Assembly: GCA_945929965.1 (NCBI GenBank) | Contig: CAMEOT010000013.1 | Coordinates: 16,941-80,940, forward strand | DNA from: an uncultured Lachnospiraceae bacterium | Lineage (GTDB): Bacteria > Bacillota > Clostridia > Lachnospirales > Lachnospiraceae | Direction: 5' to 3' | Length of the DNA: 64,000 nt | Shown: piece after piece, positions 1 to 8,692 of the stretch | Position numbering within the stretch: the stretch's first letter is position 1 | Layout: every line of letters starts with the position of its first letter | Made by a program: the position numbers and the translations under genes | Notes under the pieces: model-generated | What the model saw: only the letters and a program-made list of their open reading frames with translations | What the model was told of the DNA's origin: nothing | Databases searched by the model: none

Positions 1-26
1 AAAAATAAAAGAATTGGAGCAAACAC

Positions 27-503
27 ATGTTAAAAAAGTATTTGATCATTTTTCTGGTATCTATGGTTCCTTTGATTGAGCTTCGAGGCGCTGTTCCTAT
101 TGCGGTGGGAATGAATCTGCCGCTGCTTCCCAGCTATATTGTCTGCATCCTGGGCAATATGCTTCCTGTGCCGTTTATTTTCTTTTTTGCCAGAAAGGTA
201 TTGGAATGGGGCGCAGACAAGCCGGTCATTGGCAAGTTCTTCACCTTCTGCCTGGAAAAGGGACATAAGGGTGGTCAGAAGCTGCAGGCGAAAGCGGGCA
301 GAGGTCTGTTCGTAGCACTGCTTCTCTTCGTAGGTATCCCCCTGCCCGGAACCGGTGCCTGGACCGGAACCCTGGCAGCCAGCCTGTTAGATATGGATTT
401 TAAGTCCAGCGTCATTGCCGTGATGCTGGGAGTGGTACTGGCAGGTGTGATCATGGGACTGCTCAGTATGGGCGTATTTGGAGCACTGGGGACTATTTTC
501 TAA
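27..503 (+). CDS. Small multidrug export family membrane protein
   Basis: The 158-residue protein is almost entirely hydrophobic, with about four membrane segments (roughly residues 5-25, 33-55, 90-115 and 128-150) and a charged loop near residues 60-90. The pattern 'PLIELRGAVPIA' near the N-terminus and a Gly/Pro-rich 'GIPLPGTGAWTG' near residue 103 match the COG2426 / Pfam Sm_multidrug_ex family. That family is named for export but its substrate is poorly established. The ATG at 27 follows GGAGC at a normal distance. It is the first gene of a tight operon with the methyltransferase, hslO and nadE. Family assignment is fairly sure; transport function is only inferred. Confidence 0.75.
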   Translation: MLKKYLIIFLVSMVPLIELRGAVPIAVGMNLPLLPSYIVCILGNMLPVPFIFFFARKVLEWGADKPVIGKFFTFCLEKGHKGGQKLQAKAGRGLFVALLLFVGIPLPGTGAWTGTLAASLLDMDFKSSVIAVMLGVVLAGVIMGLLSMGVFGALGTIF

Positions 504-524
504 AAAAACGGGGATACTGTAATT

Positions 525-1337
525 ATGGAAAATACAGAAGAAATCTACACAGACTTTGCAAGAGTATATGATGAACTCATGGACAACACGCCCTATGATA
601 TGTGGTGCGAACGCTTAAGTGAGCTGATTGCGGCTTACGGTGTATCCAAACCTACGCGGGATGTGGAGGGCATTCTGGATTCCGAGCGGAATCTGGTGGT
701 GGATTTAGGCTGTGGCACCGGTACGCTGACGGAGCTGTTGTATAAAAAGGGCTATGACTGCATTGGCGTGGATAATTCCGAGGAAATGCTGAACATTGCC
801 ATGGACAAAAAGGCACAGAGTGGTTCGGAGATCCTCTATCTGCATCAGGACATGAGGGAACTGGATCTGTATTCTACCGTAGGTACGGTGATCAGTGTCT
901 GTGATTCTGTGAATTATATTCTGGAAGAAGAGGAACTGCTTCAGGTGTTTCAACTGGTGAACAATTATCTCTATCCCGGAGGAGTATTTATTTTTGATTT
1001 TAATACCGCTTATAAATACCGGGAAGTCATCGGCAATACCACTATCGCGGAAAATAGAGAGGACTGCAGTTTTATCTGGGAGAATTATTACGATCCGGAA
1101 GAAGAGATCAACGAGTACGATCTGACCATCTTCGTACAGGAAGAGGATGATATTTTCCGGAGGTTTACAGAGACCCATCTGCAGCGGGGCTATACCGTGG
1201 AGCAGATGCGGGCGCTTGTGGAGCAGGCTGGATTAAAAGTCCTTGAAATCAAGGATTCCGATACCGGTGAAGCAGCGACCGAGACCAGCGAGAGAGTATA
1301 TATCGTAGCAAAAGAGCAGCAAAAGAAGCTGCCGTAA
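525..1337 (+). CDS. Class I SAM-dependent methyltransferase
   Basis: A 270-residue soluble protein with a Rossmann-fold methyltransferase core. The SAM-binding motif I 'VDLGCGTGTLTELL' is at about residues 64-77, followed by the acidic end of strand 2 ('IGVDNSEEM') and a motif II-like 'VISVCDSVNYI' near residue 125. The 'DFARVYDELMDN' N-terminus is common in uncharacterised Clostridia methyltransferases of the COG2226/Methyltransf_25 type. The substrate cannot be read from sequence. It lies 21 bp after the preceding gene and 21 bp before hslO, so it is probably co-transcribed with them. Confidence 0.8.
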   Translation: MENTEEIYTDFARVYDELMDNTPYDMWCERLSELIAAYGVSKPTRDVEGILDSERNLVVDLGCGTGTLTELLYKKGYDCIGVDNSEEMLNIAMDKKAQSGSEILYLHQDMRELDLYSTVGTVISVCDSVNYILEEEELLQVFQLVNNYLYPGGVFIFDFNTAYKYREVIGNTTIAENREDCSFIWENYYDPEEEINEYDLTIFVQEEDDIFRRFTETHLQRGYTVEQMRALVEQAGLKVLEIKDSDTGEAATETSERVYIVAKEQQKKLP

Positions 1338-1358
1338 GAAAGGTACGTGAATTTAAGA

Positions 1359-2228
1359 ATGAAAGATTATATGGTACGCGCAACCGCAGCAAATGCACAG
1401 ATCCGTGCATTTGCCTGTACGACGAGAGAGACAGTGGAGACAGCGCGGGCAGCGCATAATACAAGCCCTGTGGTCACGGCTGCACTGGGAAGACTCCTCA
1501 GTGCCGGAGCTATGATGGGCAGTATGTTAAAAGGAGAAGATGAACTGATCACACTGCAGATCAAGGGAGACGGTCCCGTGGGAGGACTTACGGTGACAGC
1601 AGACGGTAACGGACATGTAAAGGGCTACGCGAATGTACCCGATGTGATGCTGCCTGCAAACGCCCAAGGGAAACTGGATGTGGGCGGCGCCGTGGGAAAC
1701 GGTGTCTTAAGTGTGATCCGGGATATGGGACTGAAGGATCCTTACGTGGGACAGACCGAGTTACAGACCGGCGAGATTGCAGAAGATCTGACCTATTATT
1801 TTGCCGTATCCGAGCAGGTGCCTTCCGTGGTAGGTCTGGGAGTACTGATGAACAGAGACAACACCGTCAGACAGGCCGGCGGATTTATTGTACAGCTGAT
1901 GCCCTTCGCAGAGGAGGAGACCATCAGCAGGCTGGAAGAGAATATCAAAAATCTCTCCTCCGTGACCGCTATGCTGGATGCAGGTAAGACTCCGGAGGGA
2001 ATGCTTGAAGTACTGCTTTCCGGAATGAATCCGGAGATCACGGATACGCTTCCTGTGGAATTTGCCTGCAATTGCAGCAAGGACAGAGTGCGCAAGGCCC
2101 TGATCAGTATCGGAAGAGAAGAGCTGCAGTCTATGATCGATGATGCTAAGCCGATCGAGGTGAACTGCCATTTCTGTAATAAAAACTATAACTTTACCGT
2201 GGATGAATTAAAACAGATGATCCAGTAA
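1359..2228 (+). CDS. hslO: Hsp33 redox-regulated chaperone
   Basis: Hsp33 is a cytosolic holdase chaperone activated by oxidation of a C-terminal zinc-binding cysteine cluster. The cluster is visible: 'CNC' at about residues 236-238 and 'CHFC' at about 269-272, matching the family CxC...CxxC arrangement. The N-terminal core contains the typical 'MKDYMVRATAAN' start and 'GGLTVTADGNGHVKGY'. I chose the ATG at 1359 because Hsp33 proteins begin at this motif; a GTG at 1347 (AAAGG only a few bases upstream) would add four residues. Length of about 289 residues is normal. Confidence 0.93.
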   Translation: MKDYMVRATAANAQIRAFACTTRETVETARAAHNTSPVVTAALGRLLSAGAMMGSMLKGEDELITLQIKGDGPVGGLTVTADGNGHVKGYANVPDVMLPANAQGKLDVGGAVGNGVLSVIRDMGLKDPYVGQTELQTGEIAEDLTYYFAVSEQVPSVVGLGVLMNRDNTVRQAGGFIVQLMPFAEEETISRLEENIKNLSSVTAMLDAGKTPEGMLEVLLSGMNPEITDTLPVEFACNCSKDRVRKALISIGREELQSMIDDAKPIEVNCHFCNKNYNFTVDELKQMIQ

Positions 2229-2253
2229 TGGATTCCGTAAAGTGAGGAAGCTT

Positions 2254-4164
2254 ATGAAACAGGGATTTGTCAAAGTTGCGTCCGCTACACTGGGGATCCG
2301 GGTGGCGGATCCGGTCTATAATGCCCGGGCAATCTGTACCCAGGCAAAAGAAGCGGCGGAACACGGAGCGAAGATAATAGTGTTCCCCGAACTGTGTATT
2401 ACCGGGTATACCTGTAATGACCTTTTTTTGCAGAATCTTTTGCTGAAGAAGGCAAAAGAAGCACTGCTTACGATCGCAGAAGAGACAAGCCGGTTGGGAG
2501 CATTGCTTTTTGTGGGTCTTCCCGTGGAAAAGGACGGTCGTCTGTATAACGTGGCTGCCGCAGTATATCGTGGAAGTATTTTGGGCATGATCCCAAAGAA
2601 AAATATTCCGACATATGCGGAATTTTACGAGGGCAGATATTTTACTTCCGGGGAGGAAAGGATAACGAATTTCTGCCTGGGAGAATATGAGGTCCCTTTT
2701 GGAACGAATCTTTTGTTTTGTTGTGAGGAATTGCCGGAGCTGGTTCTTGGCTGTGAGATCTGCGAGGATCTGTGGGTGGCGGATCCGCCATCCACTTCCC
2801 ATGCATTGGCAGGGGCTACGGTGATCGCCAATCTGTCGGCATCTAATGAGACGGTATCCAAGGACGCTTACCGTGAACTATTGGTAAAATCCACCAGCGC
2901 AAGACTTCTGTGTGGGTATATTTATACTTCCGCCGGAGAAGGAGAATCCACTCAGGATCTGGTATTCGGAGGGCATAATCTGATTGCGGAGAACGGAACA
3001 CTGCTGGCACAGTCTTCCCGTTTCGCCACAGGAATTCTCTACACAGACCTGGATGTGCTCAAAATAAGCAGCGAGCGCAGAAGAATGGGAACCTTTGGAA
3101 AACAGCCGACGGCTTCCTATTGTAAGATTCCGTTTTCCATGGAACTTACGGAGACCAAACTGGAACGGAAGTTCGCGGCGCATCCTTTTGTACCGGAGGA
3201 TCCGGCTCTTCGTAACAGAAGATGTGAAGATATTTTATCCATTCAGGCGTATGGTCTGAAAAAACGCTATGAACATATCGGTGGTAAGACGGCAGTTCTG
3301 GGGATCTCGGGAGGACTGGATTCCACACTGGCACTTTTGGTGACGGTGAGGACGTTTGATCTGTTAGGACTTGCAAGAAAAGGAATCATTGCCGTGACCA
3401 TGCCCTGCTTTGGCACCACGGACCGGACCTATGAGAATGCCTGCCTGCTAGCGAAGACTCTGGGTACGACACTTCGGGAAGTGGATATCCGTGAGGCAGT
3501 GACCGGACATTTCGCAGATATCGGACAGGATATGGAATGCCATGATATTACCTATGAGAACGGGCAGGCGAGAGAACGCACTCAGGTGCTTATGGATATT
3601 GCGAACAAGGAGAATGCCCTGGTCATCGGTACGGGAGATATGTCAGAACTGGCACTTGGCTGGGCTACCTATAATGGAGACCACATGTCTATGTATGGCG
3701 TCAATGCGGGCGTGCCGAAGACACTGGTAAGACACTTAGTGCAGTATTACGCGGATACCTGTGAACGGGATGAACTGTCGAAAGTACTGAAGGATGTGCT
3801 GGATACGCCGGTGAGTCCGGAACTGCTTCCGCCGGTAGAAGGAAATATCGCGCAGAAGACAGAGGACCTTGTGGGACCTTATGAACTGCACGACTTCTTC
3901 TTATATTATATGCTGCGCTGCGGCTATGCGCCGGATAAGGTATATCGGATCGCAGAAGAGACCTTTGCCGGAAAATATGATGCAAAGACCATTAAAAAAT
4001 GGCTGAAAAATTTCTATCGGAGGTTTTTCTCGCAGCAGTTTAAACGCTCCTGCCTGCCGGACGGACCCAAAGTGGGAAGCGTGGCACTTTCCCCCAGAGG
4101 GGATCTGCGTATGCCCAGTGATGCCTGTGCAAGGATCTGGCTGGACCGCCTGGAGGAAATATAA
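2254..4164 (+). CDS. nadE: Glutamine-dependent NAD+ synthetase
   Basis: Catalyses the last step of NAD+ synthesis: deamido-NAD + ATP + glutamine to NAD+. It is a two-domain protein of 636 residues. The N-terminal nitrilase-type glutaminase domain shows the Glu-Lys-Cys triad: E46 in 'FPEL', K115 or K116 in 'PKKN', and C170 in 'CEICEDLW'. The C-terminal adenylating domain carries the PPi loop 'SGGLDST' near residue 351. The ATG at 2254 follows GAGG with a 6-base spacer and is preferred over the in-frame GTG at 2242, which is part of that Shine-Dalgarno region. It is the last gene of the first operon. Confidence 0.95.
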   Translation: MKQGFVKVASATLGIRVADPVYNARAICTQAKEAAEHGAKIIVFPELCITGYTCNDLFLQNLLLKKAKEALLTIAEETSRLGALLFVGLPVEKDGRLYNVAAAVYRGSILGMIPKKNIPTYAEFYEGRYFTSGEERITNFCLGEYEVPFGTNLLFCCEELPELVLGCEICEDLWVADPPSTSHALAGATVIANLSASNETVSKDAYRELLVKSTSARLLCGYIYTSAGEGESTQDLVFGGHNLIAENGTLLAQSSRFATGILYTDLDVLKISSERRRMGTFGKQPTASYCKIPFSMELTETKLERKFAAHPFVPEDPALRNRRCEDILSIQAYGLKKRYEHIGGKTAVLGISGGLDSTLALLVTVRTFDLLGLARKGIIAVTMPCFGTTDRTYENACLLAKTLGTTLREVDIREAVTGHFADIGQDMECHDITYENGQARERTQVLMDIANKENALVIGTGDMSELALGWATYNGDHMSMYGVNAGVPKTLVRHLVQYYADTCERDELSKVLKDVLDTPVSPELLPPVEGNIAQKTEDLVGPYELHDFFLYYMLRCGYAPDKVYRIAEETFAGKYDAKTIKKWLKNFYRRFFSQQFKRSCLPDGPKVGSVALSPRGDLRMPSDACARIWLDRLEEI

Positions 4165-4176
4165 AAATATTGTTAA

Positions 4177-4210
4177 AATTTCGTCGAAATTCTTAATTTT
4201 CTGTTTTTTA
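4177..4210 (+). terminator. Possible weak terminator or dyad after nadE
   Basis: A 15-base palindrome (AATTTCG/T/CGAAATT, 4177-4191) lies just after the nadE stop and is followed by a T-rich run. The stem is short and AT-rich, so it may be a weak terminator, or an operator upstream of the next gene's promoter. Confidence 0.35.
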
Positions 4211-4211
4211 C

Positions 4212-4240
4212 TTGAAATGGGAAACGGAAAATCGTATATT
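4212..4240 (+). promoter_or_regulatory. Sigma-A-type promoter for the HTH regulator
   Basis: TTGAAA (4212-4217), a 17-base spacer and TATATT (4235-4240), 41 bases before the ATG at 4281. Confidence 0.6.
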
Positions 4241-4280
4241 ATAGCTGTACCAAGTTTAGAGGATATGTGGAGGAATAAAT

Positions 4281-4631
4281 ATGACTAAGGCGGAAATCTT
4301 AAAAAAAGAAATCTTAAGACAGTATCGCAGTGTCAGACAGTTTGCCATGGAGATGAATATTCCTTACAGCACACTGGTAACGGCTCTGGAGCGCGGCATT
4401 GAAGGGATGGCATACGGAACAGTTATCAAAATGTGTGACAAGCTGAGTCTGAATCCTGTAGATTTTTCATCATTGGAGAGGGATGCATCCCTGGGAGCAC
4501 AGCTTTTGGAAAATCGTGTCATGCAGAATTATGTGAAACTGAATCAGACCGGAAGAGATAAGATTCTGGAGCTGATGGATGATTTTGTACAGATTGATAA
4601 GTACAAGGCAAAAAACAAGAAAACAAAATAA
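4281..4631 (+). CDS. XRE-like helix-turn-helix DNA-binding protein
   Basis: A 116-residue protein. The N-terminal half resembles a Cro/C1-type HTH ('SVRQFAMEMNIPYSTLVTAL' near residues 16-35, then 'GTVIKMCDKLSLNP'). The C-terminal part is a charged helix ending in a Lys-rich tail, with a phage-repressor-like 'LNQTGRDKILELMDD' segment. The start is supported by GGAGG 5-9 bases upstream. It is monocistronic with its own promoter and convergent with the FliD-like gene. Targets are unknown; the dyad at 4177-4191 could be an autoregulatory site, which is speculation. Confidence 0.75.
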   Translation: MTKAEILKKEILRQYRSVRQFAMEMNIPYSTLVTALERGIEGMAYGTVIKMCDKLSLNPVDFSSLERDASLGAQLLENRVMQNYVKLNQTGRDKILELMDDFVQIDKYKAKNKKTK

Positions 4632-4656
4632 GAAGTAAAAAAATAAGTAAAAATAA

Positions 4657-4704
4657 AACAGCTACTGATCGAATCCCCTAAAACGGGGATCAACAGTAGC
4701 TGTT
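4657..4704 (-). terminator. Strong terminator of the FliD-like gene
   Basis: Nested hairpin: outer arms AACAGCTACTG (4657-4667) and CAGTAGCTGTT (4694-4704), inner arms ATCCCC (4673-4678) and GGGGAT (4685-4690). Read on the minus strand it is followed by a T-rich tract, so it terminates the minus-strand gene. Its stem overlaps that gene's stop codon. Confidence 0.8.
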
Positions 4705-5985
4705 GAACATCATGCCGCTGTAAGCGCTGGTGGTATAAGGACTGATGAAATTGTGACCGGGATTTTTGTAGGCCACAATTTTTTTGTCTACATAATTCAT
4801 GGGATTCAGCGAGACCTGATCGCTTTTGCGTAACAGAGAGCTGCTGAAATCCTTTAATACACTGAAAGCCGACAGATCATTTCCCGAGGCTGCCGCGGTC
4901 TGCCGCAGCCTTTCGTCATTGATGGAGAGCATACCGTCATCCTCCAGATTCATTCCCATACTTTCCAAAGAATTGCCGTACAGGGATGCGATGGATGAAA
5001 ATTCCCGTACCAGTTGTCTGCTTCTGGACTGGGTATTCAGATAGGAAGATGCCGCACGTATGAAATTATTGTAACTGCCTACCAGCTGGTTAATATTGTC
5101 GGTGATGGATTCGGTATCTGTCTTCAGCCCGATATGTACCGGCTTATCTTCGGGGCTTACGGCCTTGATCTGTACATCGAACAACTTGCCCACCGTGAAA
5201 TGGTTGGAAGAGGAAGAACGTTCCTCACCGTTGATCAGGAAGCTTGCGTTGTCAGCGGAATGACTGATATAATTCAGTCCCATATTGTCTACGACACCGG
5301 AGGTCTTGCTGGTATGATCATCGCTGACCCGGAAATGATACGGTCTGCCGTTCGGAATACCGGTGGCGTCGGATGTCAGGCGGAGTGCGTAACGGGAATC
5401 GGATTCCGCTACCTCTGCACGGATGCCGATGTCCGCGTTGTTGATCAGCCTTGACAGCCGCTCCATGATCTGACGGTTGGTATCGCCCTCGTTAATATTG
5501 AACTGGAATTCATAGTTCATATCGTTGATTGCAACATCAAAGGAATAAGTATCCGGAGCCAGTGTGGTAGCCAGATCCGGGAGAAAATATCCAAGATTCT
5601 CCTGGGGAGTGGCAAGGGCGCGTACCTCCAGATCGAATTCAGGAGAAGCGGCGGAAGAAGCTTCGGAACCAATATAGGCAACCTCAGCGATATCGTCATT
5701 GGTGGAATAGGCACTTTTTTTACGGAACATGCCGTCCTGCTCCAGGCCGCCGAGCTGTGCGATGGAGTTGTGAAGCTCTCTGGCGTTCTCCTTGACATCC
5801 ACAGCATAATACTGAGTATCCTTACTGGTGGTGGGGAGATACCAGGGTGCATCCTTGTTCAGCTTTATGATGGAATTATAGACACTGCGAAGTTCACTCT
5901 TTTTATGTGTGTCGTATTTCGTCAGCTGTCTGGGCGAGTACGCTGTCAGATAATTATTGTAAACAGTATTGAGAGCTGCACTCAT
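4690..5985 (-). CDS. FliD-like (flagellar hook-associated protein 2-like) protein
   Basis: A 431-residue, Ser/Asn-rich protein without signal peptide. Residues about 145-230 ('YSFDVAINDMNYEFQFNI...') resemble the FliD core with its repeated beta domains. The segment 'ITDNINQLVGSYNNFIRAAS' near residue 300 resembles the C-terminal FliD helical region. FliD caps the growing flagellar filament. No other flagellar gene is in the window, so this may be an orphan cap-like or structural protein. The start is preceded by GGAGAAAGGAG and a promoter reads into it. Family call moderately confident; role uncertain. Confidence 0.55.
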   Translation of the reverse strand: MSAALNTVYNNYLTAYSPRQLTKYDTHKKSELRSVYNSIIKLNKDAPWYLPTTSKDTQYYAVDVKENARELHNSIAQLGGLEQDGMFRKKSAYSTNDDIAEVAYIGSEASSAASPEFDLEVRALATPQENLGYFLPDLATTLAPDTYSFDVAINDMNYEFQFNINEGDTNRQIMERLSRLINNADIGIRAEVAESDSRYALRLTSDATGIPNGRPYHFRVSDDHTSKTSGVVDNMGLNYISHSADNASFLINGEERSSSSNHFTVGKLFDVQIKAVSPEDKPVHIGLKTDTESITDNINQLVGSYNNFIRAASSYLNTQSRSRQLVREFSSIASLYGNSLESMGMNLEDDGMLSINDERLRQTAAASGNDLSAFSVLKDFSSSLLRKSDQVSLNPMNYVDKKIVAYKNPGHNFISPYTTSAYSGMMFNSYC

Positions 5986-6056
5986 AGATATCTCCTTTCT
6001 CCTCCGTAATCAAGGATATTTTATAAAAAATTACAATAACCCACTTTTATGAGAGG

Positions 6057-6085
6057 ATTATAGCATAAATAATAAGAAGAAACAA
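6057..6085 (-). promoter_or_regulatory. Promoter of the FliD-like gene
   Basis: On the minus strand TTGTTT (6085-6080), 17 bases, then a perfect TATAAT (6062-6057). It is back-to-back with the rpmG-secE promoter. Confidence 0.6.
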
Positions 6086-6115
6086 GAAAAATAAAGGGAT
6101 TTTCGGGAAAAACAG

Positions 6116-6144
6116 TTGACGGACAGGGCGGATTATGGTATAGT
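6116..6144 (+). promoter_or_regulatory. Promoter of rpmG-secE-nusG
   Basis: TTGACG (6116-6121), 17-base spacer, TATAGT (6139-6144); a near-consensus housekeeping promoter 76 bases before rpmG. Confidence 0.8.
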
Positions 6145-6219
6145 ATCCAAGCGAGATGAGATTTAGGTCTTTTTTTTATGCTTAAATTTAGAGATCAGAA
6201 AACAAGTGGAGGTAGAAAA

Positions 6220-6369
6220 ATGCGTACAAAAATTACTTTAGCATGTACCGAGTGCAAGCAGCGTAACTACAATACTACCAAGGATAAGAAGACTCATCCT
6301 GATAGAATGGAAACCAAGAAGTATTGTAGATTCTGCAAAACACATACATTGCACAAAGAAACCAAATAA
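6220..6369 (+). CDS. rpmG: 50S ribosomal protein L33
   Basis: A 49-residue ribosomal protein. It has four Cys in the zinc-binding form ('CTECKQ' near residue 9 and 'CRFCKTH' near residue 36). The ATG at 6220 follows GGAGG with a 6-base spacer; the longer upstream frame beginning at 6178 is not needed. The position directly before secE is the usual one in Firmicutes. Confidence 0.95.
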   Translation: MRTKITLACTECKQRNYNTTKDKKTHPDRMETKKYCRFCKTHTLHKETK

Positions 6370-6396
6370 TCAGCCGTTCTAACATGGGAGGTCGAA

Positions 6397-6600
6397 ATGG
6401 GAGATTCCGCAGAAAAACAGAAGCGCCCAAGTTTCTTCAAAGGCGTAAAAGCTGAATTTAAGAAAATTTCATGGCCGGACAGACAATCCACATTGAAGCA
6501 ATCCGTAGCGGTTGTTGCAATTTCAGTTGTAGTTGGTGTGATTATTGCAGTGCTGGATTATTTTATTCAGTACGGCGTAAACTTCTTAACATCATTATAG
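6397..6600 (+). CDS. secE: Preprotein translocase subunit SecE
   Basis: A 67-residue single-span SecE of the short Gram-positive type. A basic cytosolic N-terminus ('FFKGVKAEFKKISWP' near residues 12-26, with the conserved Lys-x-x-x-Trp-Pro) precedes one membrane segment at about residues 38-62. It is part of the SecYEG channel. GGGAGG lies 6 bases before the ATG. It sits between rpmG and nusG as in most Firmicutes. Confidence 0.95.
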   Translation: MGDSAEKQKRPSFFKGVKAEFKKISWPDRQSTLKQSVAVVAISVVVGVIIAVLDYFIQYGVNFLTSL

Positions 6601-6615
6601 AGCGAGGGTGATTGT

Positions 6616-7134
6616 ATGGCAGAGGCAAAATGGTATGTAGTCCATACCTATTCAGGATATGAGAACAAGGTCAAAGCCAATATCGAGAAGACCATAGAGA
6701 ACAACAAGAATCTGGCAGAACAGATTCTTGAGGTAAGAGTCCCTATGCAGGATGTGGTGGAACTGAAGGACGGAGCCCGCAAGACGGTATCCAAGAAGAT
6801 GTTCCCCGGATATGTGCTTCTTAATATGGAAATGAACGATGATACCTGGTATGTCGTTCGTAATACCCGTGGTGTGACCGGTTTCGTAGGTCCCGGAAGT
6901 AAACCTGTACCTCTTACAGAAGCTGAGATGAAGCCTTTGGGCATTAAGACCGAGAATGTATCGATCGACTTTGGCGAGGGCGACAGCATTGCTGTTGTGG
7001 CCGGAGTATGGAAAGATACCGTCGGCGTGGTGCAGAAACTGGACTATGGCAAACAGACAGCTACCATCAATGTAGAACTGTTTGGAAGAGAGACCCCTGT
7101 GGAAATCAGCTTTGCAGAGGTCAGAAAGCTTTAA
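6616..7134 (+). CDS. nusG: Transcription termination/antitermination factor NusG
   Basis: 172 residues. The NGN domain begins 'KWYVVHTYSGYENKVK' and contains 'MFPGYVLLNM' near residue 68, which contacts the RNA polymerase clamp. A C-terminal KOW domain follows from about residue 120 ('GDSIAVVAGVWKDTVGVVQ'). It acts with RNA polymerase in elongation, pausing and coupling to translation. It starts 15 bases after secE and is clearly in the same operon. Confidence 0.96.
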   Translation: MAEAKWYVVHTYSGYENKVKANIEKTIENNKNLAEQILEVRVPMQDVVELKDGARKTVSKKMFPGYVLLNMEMNDDTWYVVRNTRGVTGFVGPGSKPVPLTEAEMKPLGIKTENVSIDFGEGDSIAVVAGVWKDTVGVVQKLDYGKQTATINVELFGRETPVEISFAEVRKL

Positions 7135-7139
7135 AAGCA

Positions 7140-7295
7140 GACAAAGATATTTTCTTCCGGAGATTTCCGGGATAAAATATAAACTTTCAGGTCCGTAAGG
7201 ATCGGAAAGAGGCAGCACAAAAGGAACGGAAACGTTCCAGTGGGAGCAGGAGGCAGCAACAAAGCAGCCTGCGCCGAATTACCACATTATAGGAG
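7140..7295 (+). promoter_or_regulatory. Structured leader between nusG and rplK
   Basis: A 169-base non-coding gap separates nusG and rplK. It holds a perfect 6-bp hairpin with a GAAA tetraloop (GGAACG 7223-7228 / CGTTCC 7233-7238). A second possible stem lies around 7247-7270 (GCAGG...CCTGC). The conserved-looking ACCACATTATAGGAGG precedes the rplK ATG. It may be an mRNA regulatory site for the L11/L1 genes; no specific Rfam family is assigned. Confidence 0.45.
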
Positions 7296-7303
7296 GTGCC
7301 ACA

Positions 7304-7729
7304 ATGGCAAAGAAAGTAGAAGGATATATCAAGTTACAGATCCCTGCCGGCAAAGCAACACCGGCTCCCCCTGTTGGTCCTGCACTTGGACAGCACGGGG
7401 TGAACATCGTTGAATTTACAAAGCAGTTCAACGCAAGAACAGCAGACAAGGGAGATCTTATCATTCCCGTAGTTATTACTGTATATGCAGACAGAAGCTT
7501 TAGTTTCGTTACAAAGACTCCCCCTGCAGCAGTACTGTTAAAGAAAGCCTGCAACATCAAGTCCGGTTCCGGCGTTCCCAATAAGACCAAGGTAGCTACC
7601 ATTTCCAAGGCTAAGGTTCAGGAAATCGCTGAGATGAAGATGCCGGATCTGAATGCAGCAAGCCTGGAAGCAGCTATGAGCATGATCGCTGGTACTGCAC
7701 GCAGCATGGGTATTGTTGTTGAGGAGTAA
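7304..7729 (+). CDS. rplK: 50S ribosomal protein L11
   Basis: 141 residues, normal length. The N-terminal domain has '[25 protein letters not shown]', the Pro-rich helix contacted by release factors and thiopeptides. The C-terminal RNA-binding domain ends in '[10 protein letters not shown]', which binds 23S rRNA in the GTPase-associated centre. A strong AGGAGGTGCCACA site precedes the ATG. Confidence 0.97.
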   Translation: MAKKVEGYIKLQIPAGKATPAPPVGPALGQHGVNIVEFTKQFNARTADKGDLIIPVVITVYADRSFSFVTKTPPAAVLLKKACNIKSGSGVPNKTKVATISKAKVQEIAEMKMPDLNAASLEAAMSMIAGTARSMGIVVEE

Positions 7730-7791
7730 CTTATAAATATTTGGGAGGCAATCGACAATGAGATTGCCGCTGGAACCTAGGAGGTAAAATA

Positions 7792-8481
7792 ATGAAACAT
7801 GGTAAGAAATATACCGAAGCTGCCAAGCTGGTAGATCGCGCTACATTCTATGAGCCTAACGATGCTATCGCTCTGGTTAAGAAAACTGCAACTGCTAAAT
7901 TCGATGAGACCATCGAAGTTCACATCAGAACCGGTTGTGACGGACGTCACGCTGAGCAGCAGATCCGTGGCGCAGTTGTACTGCCTAACGGAACTGGTAA
8001 GACTGTAAAAGTTCTGGTATTCGCAAAGGGCGATAAGATCAACGAGGCTGAAGCAGCAGGCGCTGATTATGTCGGCGGCGAAGAGCTGATCCCGAAGATC
8101 CAGAACGAAGGATGGCTGGACTTCGATGTTGTAGTAGCAACCCCTGATATGATGGGTGTTGTAGGTCGTCTGGGTAAGGTTCTCGGACCTAAGGGCTTAA
8201 TGCCTAACCCTAAGGCTGGTACCGTAACCATGGATGTAACCAAGGCAGTTAACGATATCAAAGCCGGTAAGATCGAGTACAGACTTGACAAGACCAACAT
8301 CGTACATGTTCCCGTTGGTAAGGCTTCTTTCTCTGAGGAAGCTCTGCAGGAGAACTTCAATGCACTTATGGACGCTATCGTAAAGGCTAAGCCCAGCGCA
8401 TTAAAGGGTCAGTATCTGAGAAGCATCACCCTGACCAGCACTATGGGACCTGGCGTTAAGGTCAGCGTTGCAAAATTCTAA
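7792..8481 (+). CDS. rplA: 50S ribosomal protein L1
   Basis: 229 residues. It shows typical motifs such as '[12 protein letters not shown]' at the N-terminus, '[27 protein letters not shown]' near residues 118-144, and '[14 protein letters not shown]' at the end. It binds the L1 stalk of 23S rRNA and in many bacteria represses its own mRNA. AGGAGG precedes the ATG. It is closed by the terminator at 8521. Confidence 0.97.
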   Translation: MKHGKKYTEAAKLVDRATFYEPNDAIALVKKTATAKFDETIEVHIRTGCDGRHAEQQIRGAVVLPNGTGKTVKVLVFAKGDKINEAEAAGADYVGGEELIPKIQNEGWLDFDVVVATPDMMGVVGRLGKVLGPKGLMPNPKAGTVTMDVTKAVNDIKAGKIEYRLDKTNIVHVPVGKASFSEEALQENFNALMDAIVKAKPSALKGQYLRSITLTSTMGPGVKVSVAKF

Positions 8482-8520
8482 TCTGATCTCTAATCTAATT
8501 AGATAACGAATGCAAGAAGA

Positions 8521-8552
8521 GCCGCTTCACTGTTTACAGTGAGGCGGTTTTT
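8521..8552 (+). terminator. Rho-independent terminator after rplA
   Basis: GCCGCTTCACTG (8521-8532) pairs with CAGTGAGGCGG (8537-8547), followed by TTTTTG. Confidence 0.9.
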
Positions 8553-8692
8553 GTGATAAAATATATTTACCCATAGGAAACAACAACTGACTGCGTACAG
8601 GCATGTTATGTATCCTATGAGGGAATCATGTGTTTTAGAATAAAGGTTACCTCGAAAGGGCATATTACACAAAAAGAGAAGGAGAGACCACT

